DNA from: Calamus simplicifolius
Taxonomy: Eukaryota; Streptophyta; Magnoliopsida; Arecales; Arecaceae
Length of the DNA stretch: 64,000 nt
Assembly: GCA_900491605.1 (NCBI GenBank)
Contig: UESW01004819.1
Span: 110,019-174,018 of the forward strand
Direction: 5' to 3'
Shown in pieces: positions 20,443 to 31,960 of the stretch. Within the stretch, counting starts at the first letter, position 1. Each line of letters starts with the position of its first letter. The position numbers and the translations under genes were made by a program. The notes below the pieces were generated by a model. That model ran no database searches, was not told the DNA's origin, and was given only the letters and a program-made list of their open reading frames with translations.

Positions 20443-22160
20443 AGCAACAACCTACTCTCCCTTGCATCCAAGGACCAAATCTCTCAAAAGGAGCTCGCCG
20501 GCATCGCGGCTAACGGGACACCACTCGGCCCCGGCACGGCGGTGCCCCCGAGTCGGTTAAGACCCTAATACCTCCGTACCCAGTCAAGTCGCCCCTCAGG
20601 TAGCACACGAACCCCATAGGTGGTTCAAAAGGAGCTCGCGGCATCGCGATTAACGGGACACCACTCAGCCCGGCACGGCAGTGCCTTCGAGTCGGTTAAG
20701 ACCCTAATAGCTCCGTACCCGATCAAGTCGCCCCTCAGGCGGCACACAAACCTCTGAGGTGGTTCAAAAGGAGCTCGCCGGCATCACAGCTAACGGGACA
20801 CCACTCGGCCCCGGCACGGCGGTGCCTCCGAGTCGGTTAAGACCCTAACAACTACGTACTCGGTCGAGTCGCCCCTCAGGCAGCACACAAACCCCTGAGA
20901 TGGTTCAAAAGGAGCTCACCAGCATCGCGGCTAACGGGACACCACTCGGCCTCGGCATGGCGGTGCCCCCGAGTCGGTTAAGACCCTAACAGCTCCGTAC
21001 CTGATCAAGTTGCCCCTCAGGTGGAACACAAACCCCTGAGGCGGTTCAAAAGGAGCTCACCGACATCGCGGCTAACGGGACACCACTCGGCCCCGGCACG
21101 GCGGTGCCCCCGAATCGGTTAAGACCCTAACAGCTCCGTACCCGGTCGAGTCATCCCTTAGGTGGCACACAAACCCTTGAGGCGGTTCAAAAGGAGCTCA
21201 CCAGCATTGCAGCTAACGGGACACCACTCGGCCCCGGCACGGTGGTGCCTCCGAGTCGGTTAAGACCCTAACAGCTCTGTACCCGATTGAGTCGCCCCTC
21301 AGGCGGTGCACAAACCCCTGAGGTGATTCAAAAGGAGCTCACCGGCATCGCGGCTAATGGGACACCACTCGGCCCCAGCACGGCGGTGCCCTGGAGTCGA
21401 TTAAGACCCTAACAGCTCCGTACCCGATCGAGTCGCCCCTCAGGTGGCACACAGACCCCTGAGGCGGTTCTAAAGGAGCTCACCGGCATTGCAGCTAACG
21501 GGACACCACTCGGCCCCGGCACGGCGGTGCCCCCGAGTCGATTAAGACCCTAACAGCTCCATATCCGGTCAAGTCACCCCTCAGGTGGCACATAAACCCC
21601 TGAGGCGGTTCAAAAGGAGCTTGCCGGCATCGCGGCTAATGGGACACCACTCGGCCCTGGCACGGCGGTGCCCCCGAATCTGTTAAGACCCTAACAGCTC
21701 CGTACCCAGTCGAGTCGCCCCTCAGGCGGCACACAAACCCCTGAGGTGGTTCAAAAGGAGCTCACCGGCATCGCGGCTAATGGAACACCACTCGACCCTG
21801 GCACGGCGGTGCCCCCGAGTCGGTTAAGACCCTAACAGCTCCGTACCCGATCGAGTCACCCCTCAGACAGCACATAAACCCCTGAGACAGTTCAAAAGGA
21901 GCTCGCCGGCATCACGGCTAATGTGACACTACTCGGCCCCAGCACGGTGGTGCCCTCGAGTCGGTTAAGACCCTAACAGCTCCATACCCGGTCGAGTCGC
22001 CCCTCAGGCGACACACAAACCCCTGAGTTGGTTCAAAAGGTTCGCCGGCACCATGGCTAGCGGAACACCCCTTGGCCCCGGCACAACGTTGCTCCTCCTA
22101 ATAGCTCCATATGTGTTCAGGTCGCCCCTCATATGGAACTCAGGCCGTTAAGACATTTTT
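20443..22160 (+). repeat. ~140-bp tandem array between integrase and antisense ORF
   Basis: About 11-12 units, each starting GTTCAAAAGGAGCTC. Spacings between successive GGAGCTC sites are 139-141 bp. Each unit has a nested inverted repeat (ACTCGG ... GGCAC GGCG GTGCC ... CCGAGT) and a second one (CCTCAGG ... CCTGAGG). The last unit is diverged. No open frame spans it. Arrays at this place are known in Tat-type elements. Confidence 0.9.
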
Positions 22161-22830
22161 AAAGGGCCCCGTTTGGCCCTCACAGACTCGGAGTCAGATG
22201 GCTCAGCCACAGCCTTTTCCGGTTGGCCCTGACGGACCCAGGCATCTTCAATATTGACCGAGTCGGTGTAGGCCTACCCCGGTCAACTCCACTCGTCCTT
22301 GGCGCCCTCGTGATGGCTGAATCAGCCTCGACCATCTCTAGTCAGTCCCAATGCCTCCAAAATTAATCATTGGCGTCAAGTCGCCCATGGATCTTCCTAA
22401 GCCTTTAGAAGATTCATACACAAGTAAGTCTTCTTTCAAACAGTCTACAGCATCATGAGGCCTCTTGAGCAACCTTCCACATGGCCGACTTACATTTCAG
22501 GGATGCATTCAAACATCATCCCATCCAAAGTCACAGCTCGGCTACGACGTGGTCAACATGTGCAACGTTTGAAGCTAAGAAAACATTTCAGAAGATGCAA
22601 CATTCGGCTACGGCATTGCCAACGTATGTGATTTGGCCACGGGAAGTAAGACACAGTTAGGCGTTTTTTCCAAAAGAAGAAGGAATAGATAAAGAAAAGT
22701 TTGATAAAAATTTATTCTTTATTGGTAATCAAGAAGAAGTACAAAATTGAGAAACTATGACAAAAGGTTTCTTCATTAAAAAGTTAAGAGGAAGTACAAA
22801 ATTTGGCCTAAGGCCAGTTACATGAAGCAA
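22161..22830 (+). other. Spacer after the Tat array; no gene seen
   Basis: GC-rich remnants of array-like phrases grade into AT-richer sequence with GGCTACGACGTGG/GGCTACGGCATTGCC phrases (about 22540-22620). Nothing coding is recognised on either strand. Confidence 0.6.
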
Positions 22831-25261
22831 AGAAAAAGAAAAATGGGCGGTGGATCCTCAAGGCTCACCGGGGCCGGGCTTTTTTTCGTCCTCCTTGTCT
22901 GCTGGCTCCTCATCGGGCTCTCCAGGCTGGATATCTTCAAGTTCAGAAATGTTGATCTCGAGGGCTGCAGACACTTTAACTTTGCACATCTCGAAGCCTT
23001 GAACATAGGCATCGAGGCTGGTCTCGATAACCTCTTGCTTGAATTTCGGCGAGGCCTTATAGTCGGACACGGCCTACCCCACCTCGGCTTTCGCTCACTG
23101 CGCTTTGGCCTCGGCCTCCTTGGCTCGCGCCTCGGCCTCCCAGGCCCTGTCCTCGGCCTCTTCGGCATGGGCGCTGGCCTCATCGGCATAGGCCACTGCC
23201 CCGGCCTTCTCCAAGCCCGCCTCCGCTGTCGCCTTCTCCGCGGCAGCCGCCCTCTCTGCAGCAATTCGAGTCTCCGCCTCGGCGCGTTGGAGCAGCCGAG
23301 TCAACTCCTCGTTCTGTGCCGCAACGGCCTTTAACCTTTCGAGGCCAGCTCCATCTTGGCCTCAACTGCCAAGGCCCAACCGCTCTCAGCCTTGGCCCGA
23401 CTTTCCATCTCTCTCAAACGACCGGCCCAGCTCTCCTCGCGGGCCGAGGTTTCCTGATGAAGACGAGCAAGGCTCTCAACCTGCGCCATGTTCTCCTTCT
23501 TATACTTGTCGGCCCTCGCCAGGGCCTTGGTCATCGTGTTCGAGGAGTGGGCAAGTACCTCACGAAGACCAATCGCGCTGTTGGCCATTTGTAGCAGAAG
23601 AAACATGTTAGCTGCAGGAAGGAAAAACATTGGGAGAAATGAGAAGTATTCAAAATGTACCTGGACAACGACGACCATGACCATATCCAGGAGTGCAGAG
23701 TGACTCAATCCCCACATCTCCTCTTTGAACTCGGTGGTCCGAACTCCCGATAGGAGGCGGGAGGCTTGTGTGGCGTCCGCCATCGTGCTGATTGTAGGGA
23801 CCAGTCGTGTCTGTCCCTCCTGTGAACCTTCGGCTTGGGGGCGGGCCGGGCGACGGGCCGGTTGATGGGATGAGCTCCTCGGCTCACCCCTCTGCTTCTC
23901 GGTCGCCTCCGCCCCGTCCCGAGCCTTCCTGGCAACCCGCTCCCCTCACCAACGGTTGGGGGAGCACTCTCCCTCCTCGGCTCTGCAGCAGCCGGGGGGC
24001 CAACGGCGATGGTAACCCGCCCCGCCTCGGGCACATCGGTGGCGGCAGGGGCTTCCTCCTCATCCAAGACCACCACCATCATCTCGGTGGTGGCCGAGAT
24101 CTCCCCTTCTTCGATTTCGGCCCTAGCTGGCTTTTGGGCCACTCCTACCACCGGCTTCTTCTCAGCCGGCTCCTCTGTGGGCGTTGGGCCTGTGGGGGCT
24201 GTGGCTGGCCTGGCTGGCTCCCTTCTTCGAAGTTTCTTCGCCGGCCTGGATGACTCTTCGGTCGCCTGCCTCTTCTGCCTCAGGACGGCCTCGAAATCAC
24301 TGGCGGAAATCTTCATGGCTGTACAGGAAAAGATAATAAGCATTAGCAACGACATACAACGAACCGAAAGATGGGACAAAATGATTCAGGCATCAAGCTC
24401 ACCGGTCGCCGGGGCTAACTCGGCTTCTACTAGGTTCTCCTCGGATAGGAGTTCCTTGTAGCCGGGGATTTGGCAGTTGGACAGTTGGGTGAATAGGTCC
24501 TTATCCCTGTCCCTTATGGAGGAATCATCATTGGAGCTAGTGTATGGCTCCCTCCAGGCGGCCCTTACCCCCTCGACATGGGCAAAAAGAAACCTAGACT
24601 TCCACCCCTAATTTAGGACAGGAGGCCTAAGGGGAAGGCTCTGCCCGTCCTGGTAGTAAAAGCCCACCAGGCTCCCTCGCCTTGACAGCGGAGTTTATAG
24701 AAAGCCCAGAACAGAGACAGCCCTGGACGAGCCCACTCAAAGTGACAAAGGATGACAAAAGCACAGATGATCCAAATCGAGTTCGGAGTCAACTGTGCCG
24801 GTACTAGCCTATACCTATCTAAGAGGTTAAGGAAAAGGGATGGAAGGGAAGGCATAGCCCGCACCGAAAGAACTCATTGTATAGAGCAACCCGACCTGGG
24901 TAGTCGGAGGTCACCCTATCTTCGGGCCCCGGCGCAGACATGCCAATAAAGTTAGGAACCAGGTATTTGGCCCTAACTATCTCTACGTCCTTAGAGGTCA
25001 TGGTTGAGGCCACCCCCGCCGGACCTGCTGGATCAGAACTCACCGCCGGAGGAAGCGCAGATGGCTAGAGGACAAGGGGACTGCCCTAATAGGAGAACCG
25101 GAGGTAGACGGAGGTCCTATCGCACTCGATCGGTCGTGGATGATGACGCCACCCACCGGCCAAGGCATTTGGCTACTAGCTACAGGGGCTCGGTTTTCAC
25201 TGCTGGATTGGGAAGACTCCTCTACGGGTCTCTTACCCTCCCTAACGATGCTACGGTCCAT
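22831..25261 (-). pseudogene. Antisense ORF of the Tat element (putative gypsy-type transposon domain protein)
   Basis: Minus-strand coding remnants run opposite to gag-pol. From right to left: an N-terminal piece with MDRSIVREGKRPVEE (25261); RVALYNEFFRCGLCLPFHPF and PAQLTPNSIWIICAFVILC, then FYKLRCQGEGAWWAF (about 24650-24930), the signature of the plant putative gypsy-type transposon domain; a lysine/proline/glutamate-rich middle (PAKKLRRREP, 23705-24379); and an Ala/Glu-rich stretch likely to form a coiled coil (RAEAETRIAAERAAAAEKAT, 23095-23304). Several frame changes and stops break it. Antisense ORFs here are known from Grande and Retand elements; function is unknown. Own promoter not identified. 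Confidence 0.82.
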
Positions 25262-25792
25262 AGGTGAAGAAAGAGATGAAACTAACCTGGGAGTTGGAAA
25301 GACTCAGGTCGCAGAAGAACTCAGGGAAGAAGAAAATGGAAGAAAGCAATGGCAGTGTAAAAGTTTCTACAGGCTCTTGAAAGGCTTTTATAGCATCCAT
25401 CTCCAGCTAACGCCGCCTGAGATCCTGCCACCTGGCGCGCGTCCATTGCGTTGCAAGCTGCCAACCGGAAATCTCGCCTGCACCCGAGGTGTGCTGCCTC
25501 AATTCACTCCAAGAGACATGATCCCCCGGCCAATCGCGGGGCATAGAAAACAGAGCGGCAATGATGGTCCTTGCCTTTTTTCATCCCCCAATGAGCTCCC
25601 TCTCCGGAGCGTTCGGCGCCAACGTCAGCCCCACCTAATGCATGATTGCGGGAGATCTTCGAAGCGACACTGCCTCGGGACAAAGCGCCAGCTCATCAAC
25701 CCATTAAAAGCGCATTAGAGGAAGTAATCATTCTTTATGAATTTTCGTGCCCCTTTCGCCCAAAGGATTGCAGGAGCGTGGTCCTTAGCGCT
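25262..25792 (+). other. Region between antisense ORF and polypurine tract; no gene seen
   Basis: Would contain the promoter and leader of the minus-strand ORF. A minus-strand TATA-like TATAAAAG sits at about 25386-25393 (plus CTTTTATA), 125 bp upstream of the antisense Met at 25261. Nothing else is recognised. Confidence 0.45.
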
Positions 25793-25794
25793 CA

Positions 25795-25811
25795 GGGGCG
25801 GGGGGGGCATC
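25795..25811 (+). other. Polypurine tract of the Tat element
   Basis: GGGGCGGGGGGGGCATC immediately before the 3' LTR, the plus-strand primer position for reverse transcription. Confidence 0.75.
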
Positions 25812-25863
25812 TGATGTGGCTGGTGTAGCCACAAGGGTAATTTCGGCAAAACTAAAACATTAG

Positions 25864-26695
25864 TCCCCCGGCGCCTCAAAGTCCGCCGAGTCGACCCTGA
25901 TTATTTTTGGTTAGCCCCGCTCAGCCCCGGTGCCTCCAAGCCCGTCAGGTCGGCCTCGACCGTCTCTGGTCGGCCCTGCTCAGCCCCGGCATCTCCAGCC
26001 CGCCGAGTCGGCCCCGACCATTCCTGGTCGGCCCCACTCGGTCCCGGCATCTCCAAATCCGCCGAGTCGGCCCCGACCATTTCTAGTCAGCCTTGCTCGG
26101 CCCCGGTGCCTCCAAGCCCGCCGGATCGGCCCCGACCATTTCTGGTCGGCCCCGCTTGGCCCTGGCGTCTCCCAGTCTGCTGAGTCGGCCCCAACCATTT
26201 TTGGTTGGCCCCGCTTGGCCCCGGCATTCCAAGTCCGCCGAGTCGGCCCCGACCATTTCTGGTCGGCCCCGCTCGGCCCCGGCATCTCCAGCCCGCCGGG
26301 TCGGCCCGACCATTTCTGGTCGGCCCCCCTCAGCCCCGGCATCTCCAGCCCATCGAGTCAGCCCCGACCATTCTTGGTCGGCCCCGCTCGGCCCCAGCAT
26401 CTCCAGCCCGCCGGGTTGGCCCCGACCATTTCTGGTCGTCCCCGCTCGGCCCCGGTGTCTCCAAGCCCACCGAGTCGGCCCCGACTGTTCCTGGTCGGCC
26501 CCGCTTGGCCCCGGCGTCTCCAGCCCGCCGAGTCGGCCCCGACCATTCCTGGTTGGCCCCGCTCGGCCCCGGCATCTCCAGCCCGCTGAGTCGGCCCCGA
26601 CTGTTCCTGGTCGGCCCCGACCATTCCTGGTTGGCCCCGCTCGGCCCCGGCATCTCCAGTCCTCCGAGCCGGTCCTGACCATTCCTGGTCGGTCC
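25864..26695 (+). repeat. 58-bp hairpin minisatellite, 3' LTR (about 14 units)
   Basis: Same CCGACCATTTCTGGTCGG unit as in the 5' LTR but about nine more copies, some with half-unit duplications (around 26600-26640). Long open frames on both strands (up to 255 codons) are due only to the repeat. Confidence 0.9.
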
Positions 26696-27080
26696 CGTCC
26701 CGGCACCTCCGGATCGGCGAGGTTGGCCCCGGCCATCCCCGGTCGACCCAGCTCAGCCTCGGCTCCCTCAGGAGAGTCGAGATGCCCTAGTTCCCGCCAA
26801 ATCAGCCCCAGCACAGTCCTGGTAGTTCAGGACGCCACCTCTCTAACCCGCACCGCCTGACAACGCCAGATCCAACTATCCACTGGCCATGCCGCTGATG
26901 GGACTAGACCCAACTATCCAATAGCCTCACTGGCTGATGGGACTTAGCCCACCAACCGCCATTTTCTCCCTCTCCGATGGGACAGGACCCACCAATCAGC
27001 CTAGATTCACATAACTCCCAAGAACTCTGCGAACATTCCCTTTTCACGGAATCCCACGTGGTTGAGCAAGTGCCAACCCC

Positions 27081-27088
27081 TATAAAAA
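27081..27088 (+). promoter_or_regulatory. TATA box, 3' LTR of the Tat element
   Basis: TATAAAAA in the same context as the 5' LTR copy at 14625. Confidence 0.65.
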
Positions 27089-27368
27089 GGTGAATCCACT
27101 CAATTATCAGGTATGTATGATAACCCCAAGGAATCGATGTCTTAGCACTCAGAGAGGAATCCCTCCTTCCTGGGAACATTTTTCATATAAAAAGAGCTCA
27201 TTCGAGCTCCTTCCAGCTGTGACCTCGATTGCTAACTTGAGCATCGAAGGGTCCCACCGAGAATTCCTTCGGTCCTGGAACTTTTTTGCAGGCAACCTAG
27301 TGGAGCGAAGGTTCGATAATCAATCCGTTTCCCGACGTTCAGGATCGTGATCGAGCGTCATCAATCCT

Positions 27369-27964
27369 ATTTCGTGTTAAGGGACGATACAACAAGAAGG
27401 CTCCATCTCCATCCCATGGTTTTAAAATTAAGAAACGATTGTTTAGAACGAAGGAATCGATACATACCATCCCGAGAGGAGGAATATGTAATGTGCTCTT
27501 TGAATTTCCTTCACTGATCTCTTCATTGTAGTATTATTACTACAAAAATATTTTTTAACAAAGAATCTGATATCTTTTATCTAGACGTGTTTCTTTATCA
27601 AGAAATTATTTTTTCCTTTTTTTTTCTTTTTTTTTTCTTTCTCCTCGTAGCAGTAATGATAATAATTAAGTAATTTTATAAATAAAAATCTTTACATTGT
27701 ATTCCTTTTTCTCCATCCCTATCACACATGATTTGTTTATATATAATATTATATATCTACAAATGAAGAACAAAATATGCACCATTTTCATGTATAATTT
27801 AGTACTATAAAAATTATATTATATTATATAATAATTATAATTTAATACTATATCATATAATATTAATTAATATAATATAATTATGAGGGAAAAAATTTTC
27901 AAGATAGGAATTAATTTAAATATTTTTTAAAGATAATACGTGCAATGCATGGGTATGCGGTTAG
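27369..27964 (+). mobile_element. Flank of the Tat element ending in a Helitron-like 3' terminus
   Basis: AT-rich DNA without genes. The last 30 bp read CGTGCAATGCATGGG then TATGCGGTTAG, resembling the hairpin plus CTRR ending of plant Helitrons and closely similar to the endings at 29173, 30695 and 40637. The left boundary is unknown, as the Tat element may have inserted into it. Confidence 0.45.
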
Positions 27965-29173
27965 TATAATATAGTAAAGGTGAGATTTGACGGCCTTTTT
28001 CTCTCCTTCCATCACGTGTATATTCCCATGATTCCTTTGCATTCGTTTAGGTAGTGTTTGATGGAAAAAATATTATTCATGGATAAGTGTATGTGATAGA
28101 ATTTGTTCCCAGGCTATTCCTAGAAATATCCTTGCCTATCCCATTGATCATATCAAATACAAAAAGGTAAATCAATAGGATAACTTTTTTTTACTCTTAT
28201 TTGAAGGGATAACCAGCTATTCCTGCATTTTCTAGGAAAATAAATTGAGGGGATATCCCTTGGTTAACCATGGATTATCCCTTTGGTTAACTTTATTTTC
28301 AGCTATCCCTTATAGTTATGGCTTTTGGGAATAAGAGGGGATATCCACTCTTATCCCCTATTTTAAACACTACCTTAGGGTTTTTTCCAGCAGAAAAAAA
28401 AATCCACTTTTTTTTTTAACATCAAGCTATTAATGACTTTTTTTTTTCAATGGGAAAAAAGCCGATCCATGTAGTTGGAAAAAGAGTTAGATGAGTTAAA
28501 TTGAGTTGAATCTATTAACATTTTCTTTTTAGGTTATACAAGATTTTTTTTTTTTTTTTGTTATACATCACTTCTTTTTTTTCATAGAGGTTTTTGTTTT
28601 TCATTAGAAACAAAGGTTTTTTTTCTTTTCTTTTATTTCTTTTTAACATTAAACTGCTAACTCATGCATGTTTGCTTTTCTTTTTCTTTCCTTTTAACAT
28701 AGGTTTTTCTTGCACATTGGAAAGGAAGCCAACTTTTTTTTTTTTTTTTTCTGATGGTAAAAAAACCTCAAGCTATCTCATGTTTTTTTTTCTCCTTTTA
28801 GTAGAGGTTTTTCTTTTCAGTAGGAAAGAAGCTGACTCTTTTCATTTTCTATTCTTTTTTTCTAATAACAAAAAATTGGAATCACGATTTTTTTATTTAA
28901 TGAAGAAGAAATAGTAAGTCCTTAGAAAATTATAACTATCATTTTACTATTGCATATTTGAGATGATTACGAATTTAAATAAAAATAATATAAAATTTTC
29001 ATATAAACTTAAAAATAGTTTAATGTAATATATTTTTATTTTATCTTTTCTTTAATTTGAATTTAAATAGTAATTTTAAAATTTAAATTTAATAATATAA
29101 AGTTAAAAATTATATAAATCTATATTTTTATTTATCTTATTAATAATAATAATGCCCATGAGCATATACCTAG
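27965..29173 (+). mobile_element. Non-autonomous Helitron-like element A
   Basis: Starts TATAATATAGTAAAGG directly after the previous terminus and ends AATGCCCATGAGCATATACCTAG. It has no coding capacity. The 5' phrase ATAATATAGTAA recurs at 29175, 30697 and 40260. Boundaries come from comparing the copies; the target A and T flanks of Helitrons are not independently proven. Confidence 0.5.
28380..28915. repeat. T-rich low-complexity region
   Basis: Long poly-T runs with GGTTTTT and CATTAGAAAC-like islands repeated several times (TTTTTCTTTTCAGTAGGAAAG type). A 106-codon Phe-rich frame here is a composition artefact. Confidence 0.8.
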
Positions 29174-29369
29174 TATAATATAGTAAGGTTAAGAAGGTTT
29201 ACTCTTTGTTGCCATGTGAATGCCTAAATTAAATAGTATTTAATGGTAAATTTTTCTCAATTAAAATAGCATTTCTTTTCAAACTTTCTTATAATTTAAA
29301 TTGATGTCATAGTATTATAGTGAGCGTCCATAATGTTGACCACGATTTGACTCCCTAAAATTGCACTTT

Positions 29370-30100
29370 TGCCTCTCTTTTTTTTCATTTTGTATATTTT
29401 ATACTTTTTTGGCTTTCATATTTGTTTCCCTCCTATTTTTTCCCCCTTTTTCCTCATTTATTTTCTTTCATTTTATAACAGTGGTTTGGATCTTTTCTTT
29501 TCTTTTTTTTTTTTGCTTCCTTCCATTTTATAACCTTTCATTTTTTTTTTGTTTCTTTTTTTTCCTTTTTCACTTTCATTTTATACCCAACATTTTCCTT
29601 TTTTTTTCTTCTTTTAATTTTTTTCACTTTTATTTTATAACTTTTCTTTTTTTTTTGATGAAAATTTGGCTCTTTTTTCTTTTTAATTAACTTTTCACTT
29701 TCATTTCATAATAATGTTTAGCTTTTTTGCATTCTTTATCTTCGTTTTCTAAATTTTCCTTTTTTTTTTTTATTTTATAATGAGTGATAATTTTTCTTTT
29801 AAATTTCAACACATGTTAATTTGGATTTTTTTATTTTTTTCTCTTTCATTTTATAACTTTCCGTTTTTTTACTTTCATTTTATAATGAGTTAAAATTTTT
29901 CTTTTTTAATTTCAACTCACATATAATTTTTTTTTCTTTTTTTAATTTTTTGCTTTCATTTTATAACAAAGGTATGGTATTTTTTTTTCCTTGTTTTTCT
30001 CTACATTTTATAATAAGTCATAGCCATCTCATGTTTAGCTTTTTGTTTTCTTCTTTTTCTTTCTTTTTTTTTTTCTTTTCTTTCATAAGATGTAGATCCC
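29370..30100. repeat. T-rich tract with recurring CATTTTATAAC phrase
   Basis: About ten irregular copies of CTTTCATTTTATAAC spaced 40-90 bp apart in poly-T/C sequence. Compositionally extreme; no gene. Confidence 0.8.
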
Positions 30101-30507
30101 TATAATTAAAATTTTTCTCCCAGTTGATCAACAAGAAAGTTAGGCCTATGTTTCTATATATTATTAAATATATATTTAATATTTAAATATTTAATTATAT
30201 TTAGTTATATAAAAATAAAAATAATAGTATAAAAAATATGATAAATAAATAATATATAACAAACAGTTCGAAAATTAATTCCATTTCTTTTATGCAATGC
30301 CAAATCAAAATATTAGCTAAGAAGAATGCTGTAGTGAAAAGCTTTCTTCAAATTATAATAACAATTTTATAATAATCACACTTCTATCACAAAAATTTTT
30401 ATTTCATTTTGAATATATTTTTTGTTTTTTTAAGAAACTTAAAAAATATCATCTATTTTTAATCTGTAGTTTCAAATCAATTTTTTTTAAAAAAAATTAA
30501 AATATAA

Positions 30508-30512
<5 letters not shown>

Positions 30513-30560
<48 letters not shown>
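30513..30560. repeat. (TA)n microsatellite
   Basis: Uninterrupted AT dinucleotide run of about 48 bp. Confidence 0.95.
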
Positions 30561-30562
<2 letters not shown>

Positions 30563-30695
30563 TATTTTTCTTATCCTTAATTTTAAATTTTAATTTTATT
30601 ATTTTATTTAATAATTAAATTAAAATATATAATTATTTGTTAATTTTTATTTTTTATTAAAACATTGCTGGTGCATCGCATGAGCATATATCTAG

Positions 30696-30967
30696 TAATA
30701 TAGTAAAGGCATATTTAATATCTTTAATTTCATTTCTCGCTTTCGTTGACTTCAACTTCGTTTCTTTTTTTCTTTTTTTTTTAATTATAGCAAAGGCCAG
30801 AACGGTTTCCCTTCAACCTCCACATGTTAATCCAAATTAATGCCTTTAATTTCGCTTTCATTCAATTCAGCTTTGCTAATTTTTTTCTTTATCCCCTCCA
30901 CAATTTAGCAGTATATATAATTCTTTAAAGTTAATAAATTCAGAACTAACTGTTTATTTTAATGCAG
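30696..30967 (+). mobile_element. Helitron-like 5' terminus next to a truncated CACTA gene
   Basis: AATATAGTAAAGGC follows the CTAG at 30692-30695, and a second start-like phrase (ATTATAGCAAAGGCCAGAACGG, spread over 30790-30812) lies about 95 bp on. Both are followed by TTTAATTTC ... TTTCGTT phrases, as in the element at 40257. The CACTA intron/exon begins soon after, so the exact junction is unclear. Confidence 0.4.
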
Positions 30968-31960
30968 AAAAAATTTACGTGGGATCCTGCCACCCATGAT
31001 GCCATTAGGGCAGCATGGGAGGCTCTGACGCGACGCCGATACTCCGACATGCTTCATCGTTGGAGGTCGTCGGGTCAGCGTCCTGCGCACGTGCCAGAGG
31101 GTATTTGGCACGAGTGGCAGCAGGCCTGGGAGTCCGATGGCTGGCGCAGGAGGTCCGCATCAGCCAGCACGAACCGCCGATCTGAGAAGGGCGGTCGTGG
31201 CACGGGTCTCTCCTGTCATACATCGGGCTCCATTTCGATTCAGGAGCACAGACGGCGTATGGTAAGAAAACATAAATATTTTTATTACTATTTTAGTTCT
31301 TTACAAATATTTTTATTAATATTATTTTTTTATTATTATAGACTGAGCAGGAGGGCGGAGATCCTGGTGAGTTTCGTCTATTCAGGGCGACACACACCAG
31401 GAGGGACGGCTCCTGGGTCGATACGCGATCACGGGAGGTTGCGGTAAGAAATTAGATTTATGTAGTATCTGTTTAATTTTTAAAATTTTATTTCTAGAAA
31501 TTTATTAACTCATTTATTTGATTTCATAATTTCAAGGCACGAGTCGACGAGCTTCGATCCCAGGCATCACAGGTCGACTCTACTGATGGGGAGACGCCCG
31601 TCGAACTCTCAGCAGATGAGAGTCGACGTGTGTTTTTGGAGGCTGTTGGTGCCCAGCCACGAGACCGCAGGGTCTATGGTATGGGCACTAGAGCTTCTAC
31701 ATTTTTCCCCATCAGGCCTCCAGCTCGCGAGTTCCTGCTGATCTTCCTCCCGAGCGTTTAGAGGAGCTTCGCAGATCTATTGCAGAGGAGCTTCGCCAGG
31801 ATTCGAGCAGGATTTTGAGGATCGTATGCGAAGCCGGGATCAGGAGGTTGCTGATGCATGCGAGGCCGGGATCAGGAGGTTGCTGACATGCGAGATGAGA
31901 TGCACTATTTGCGGGATATGGTTAGACGCTTGTCGCAGAGTCTTCAGCCTCCACAGCCTC
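30968..31960 (+). pseudogene. CACTA element protein, C-terminal exons (plant Ptta/En/Spm transposase family)
   Basis: An acceptor (TTTTAATGCAG) at 30967 opens an exon reading KKFTWDPATHDAIRAAW, then YSDMLHRWRSSGQRP and IWHEWQQAW, the conserved core of the plant En/Spm-type transposase family. Exons are 30968-31261, 31342-31443 and 31537 onward. Introns have GTAAG donors and joined frames (EHRRRM to TEQEGGDPGEF, then REVA to ARVDELRSQ). In the last exon a frameshift near 31730 leads to a stop at 31758-31760; the other frame continues with PERLEELRRSIAEELRQ, a likely coiled coil. The 5' part of the gene is absent. This protein would act in the nucleus with the main CACTA transposase. Confidence 0.85.

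Larger units (their letters stand above)
13907..27363 (+). mobile_element. Tat-lineage Ty3/Gypsy retrotransposon, full length but dead
   Basis: 13,457 bp bounded by the target duplication ATCCT (13902-13906, 27364-27368). Order: LTR, primer site, gag, protease, RT, RNase H, a second RNase H, integrase, a ~1.7-kb tandem array, an antisense ORF region, a polypurine tract, LTR. A second RNase H, an array and an antisense ORF between integrase and the 3' LTR are known features of Tat/Retand/Grande-type plant elements. Stops and frameshifts are scattered through gag and pol, so it cannot encode its own movement. LTRs are 1004 and 1552 bp; most of the difference is copy number of a 58-bp repeat. 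Confidence 0.92.
25812..27363 (+). repeat. 3' LTR of the Tat element
   Basis: 1552 bp, TGATGTGGCTGG to GAGCGTCATCA, followed by target duplication ATCCT. Longer than the 5' LTR by 548 bp, nearly all in the 58-bp array. Confidence 0.92.
29174..30695 (+). mobile_element. Non-autonomous Helitron-like element B
   Basis: Begins TATAATATAGTAAGG after the CTAG of element A and ends GTGCATCGCATGAGCATATATCTAG. It contains the T-rich tract at 29370-30100 and the (TA)n at 30513-30560. No genes. Confidence 0.5.

Noticed and set aside
20443..22160. CRISPR-like look of regularly spaced repeats
   Set aside because: There are no unique spacers; whole units are repeated, and the context is a plant retrotransposon.
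25930..26860. Open frames of 219-255 codons in the 3' LTR as a proline-rich or glycine-rich protein
   Set aside because: They are translations of the 58-bp minisatellite; frames exist on both strands and stop at array edges.
28594..29690. Phe-rich open frames of about 106-109 codons, membrane-protein-like
   Set aside because: Produced by poly-T tracts; no start context or conserved motif.
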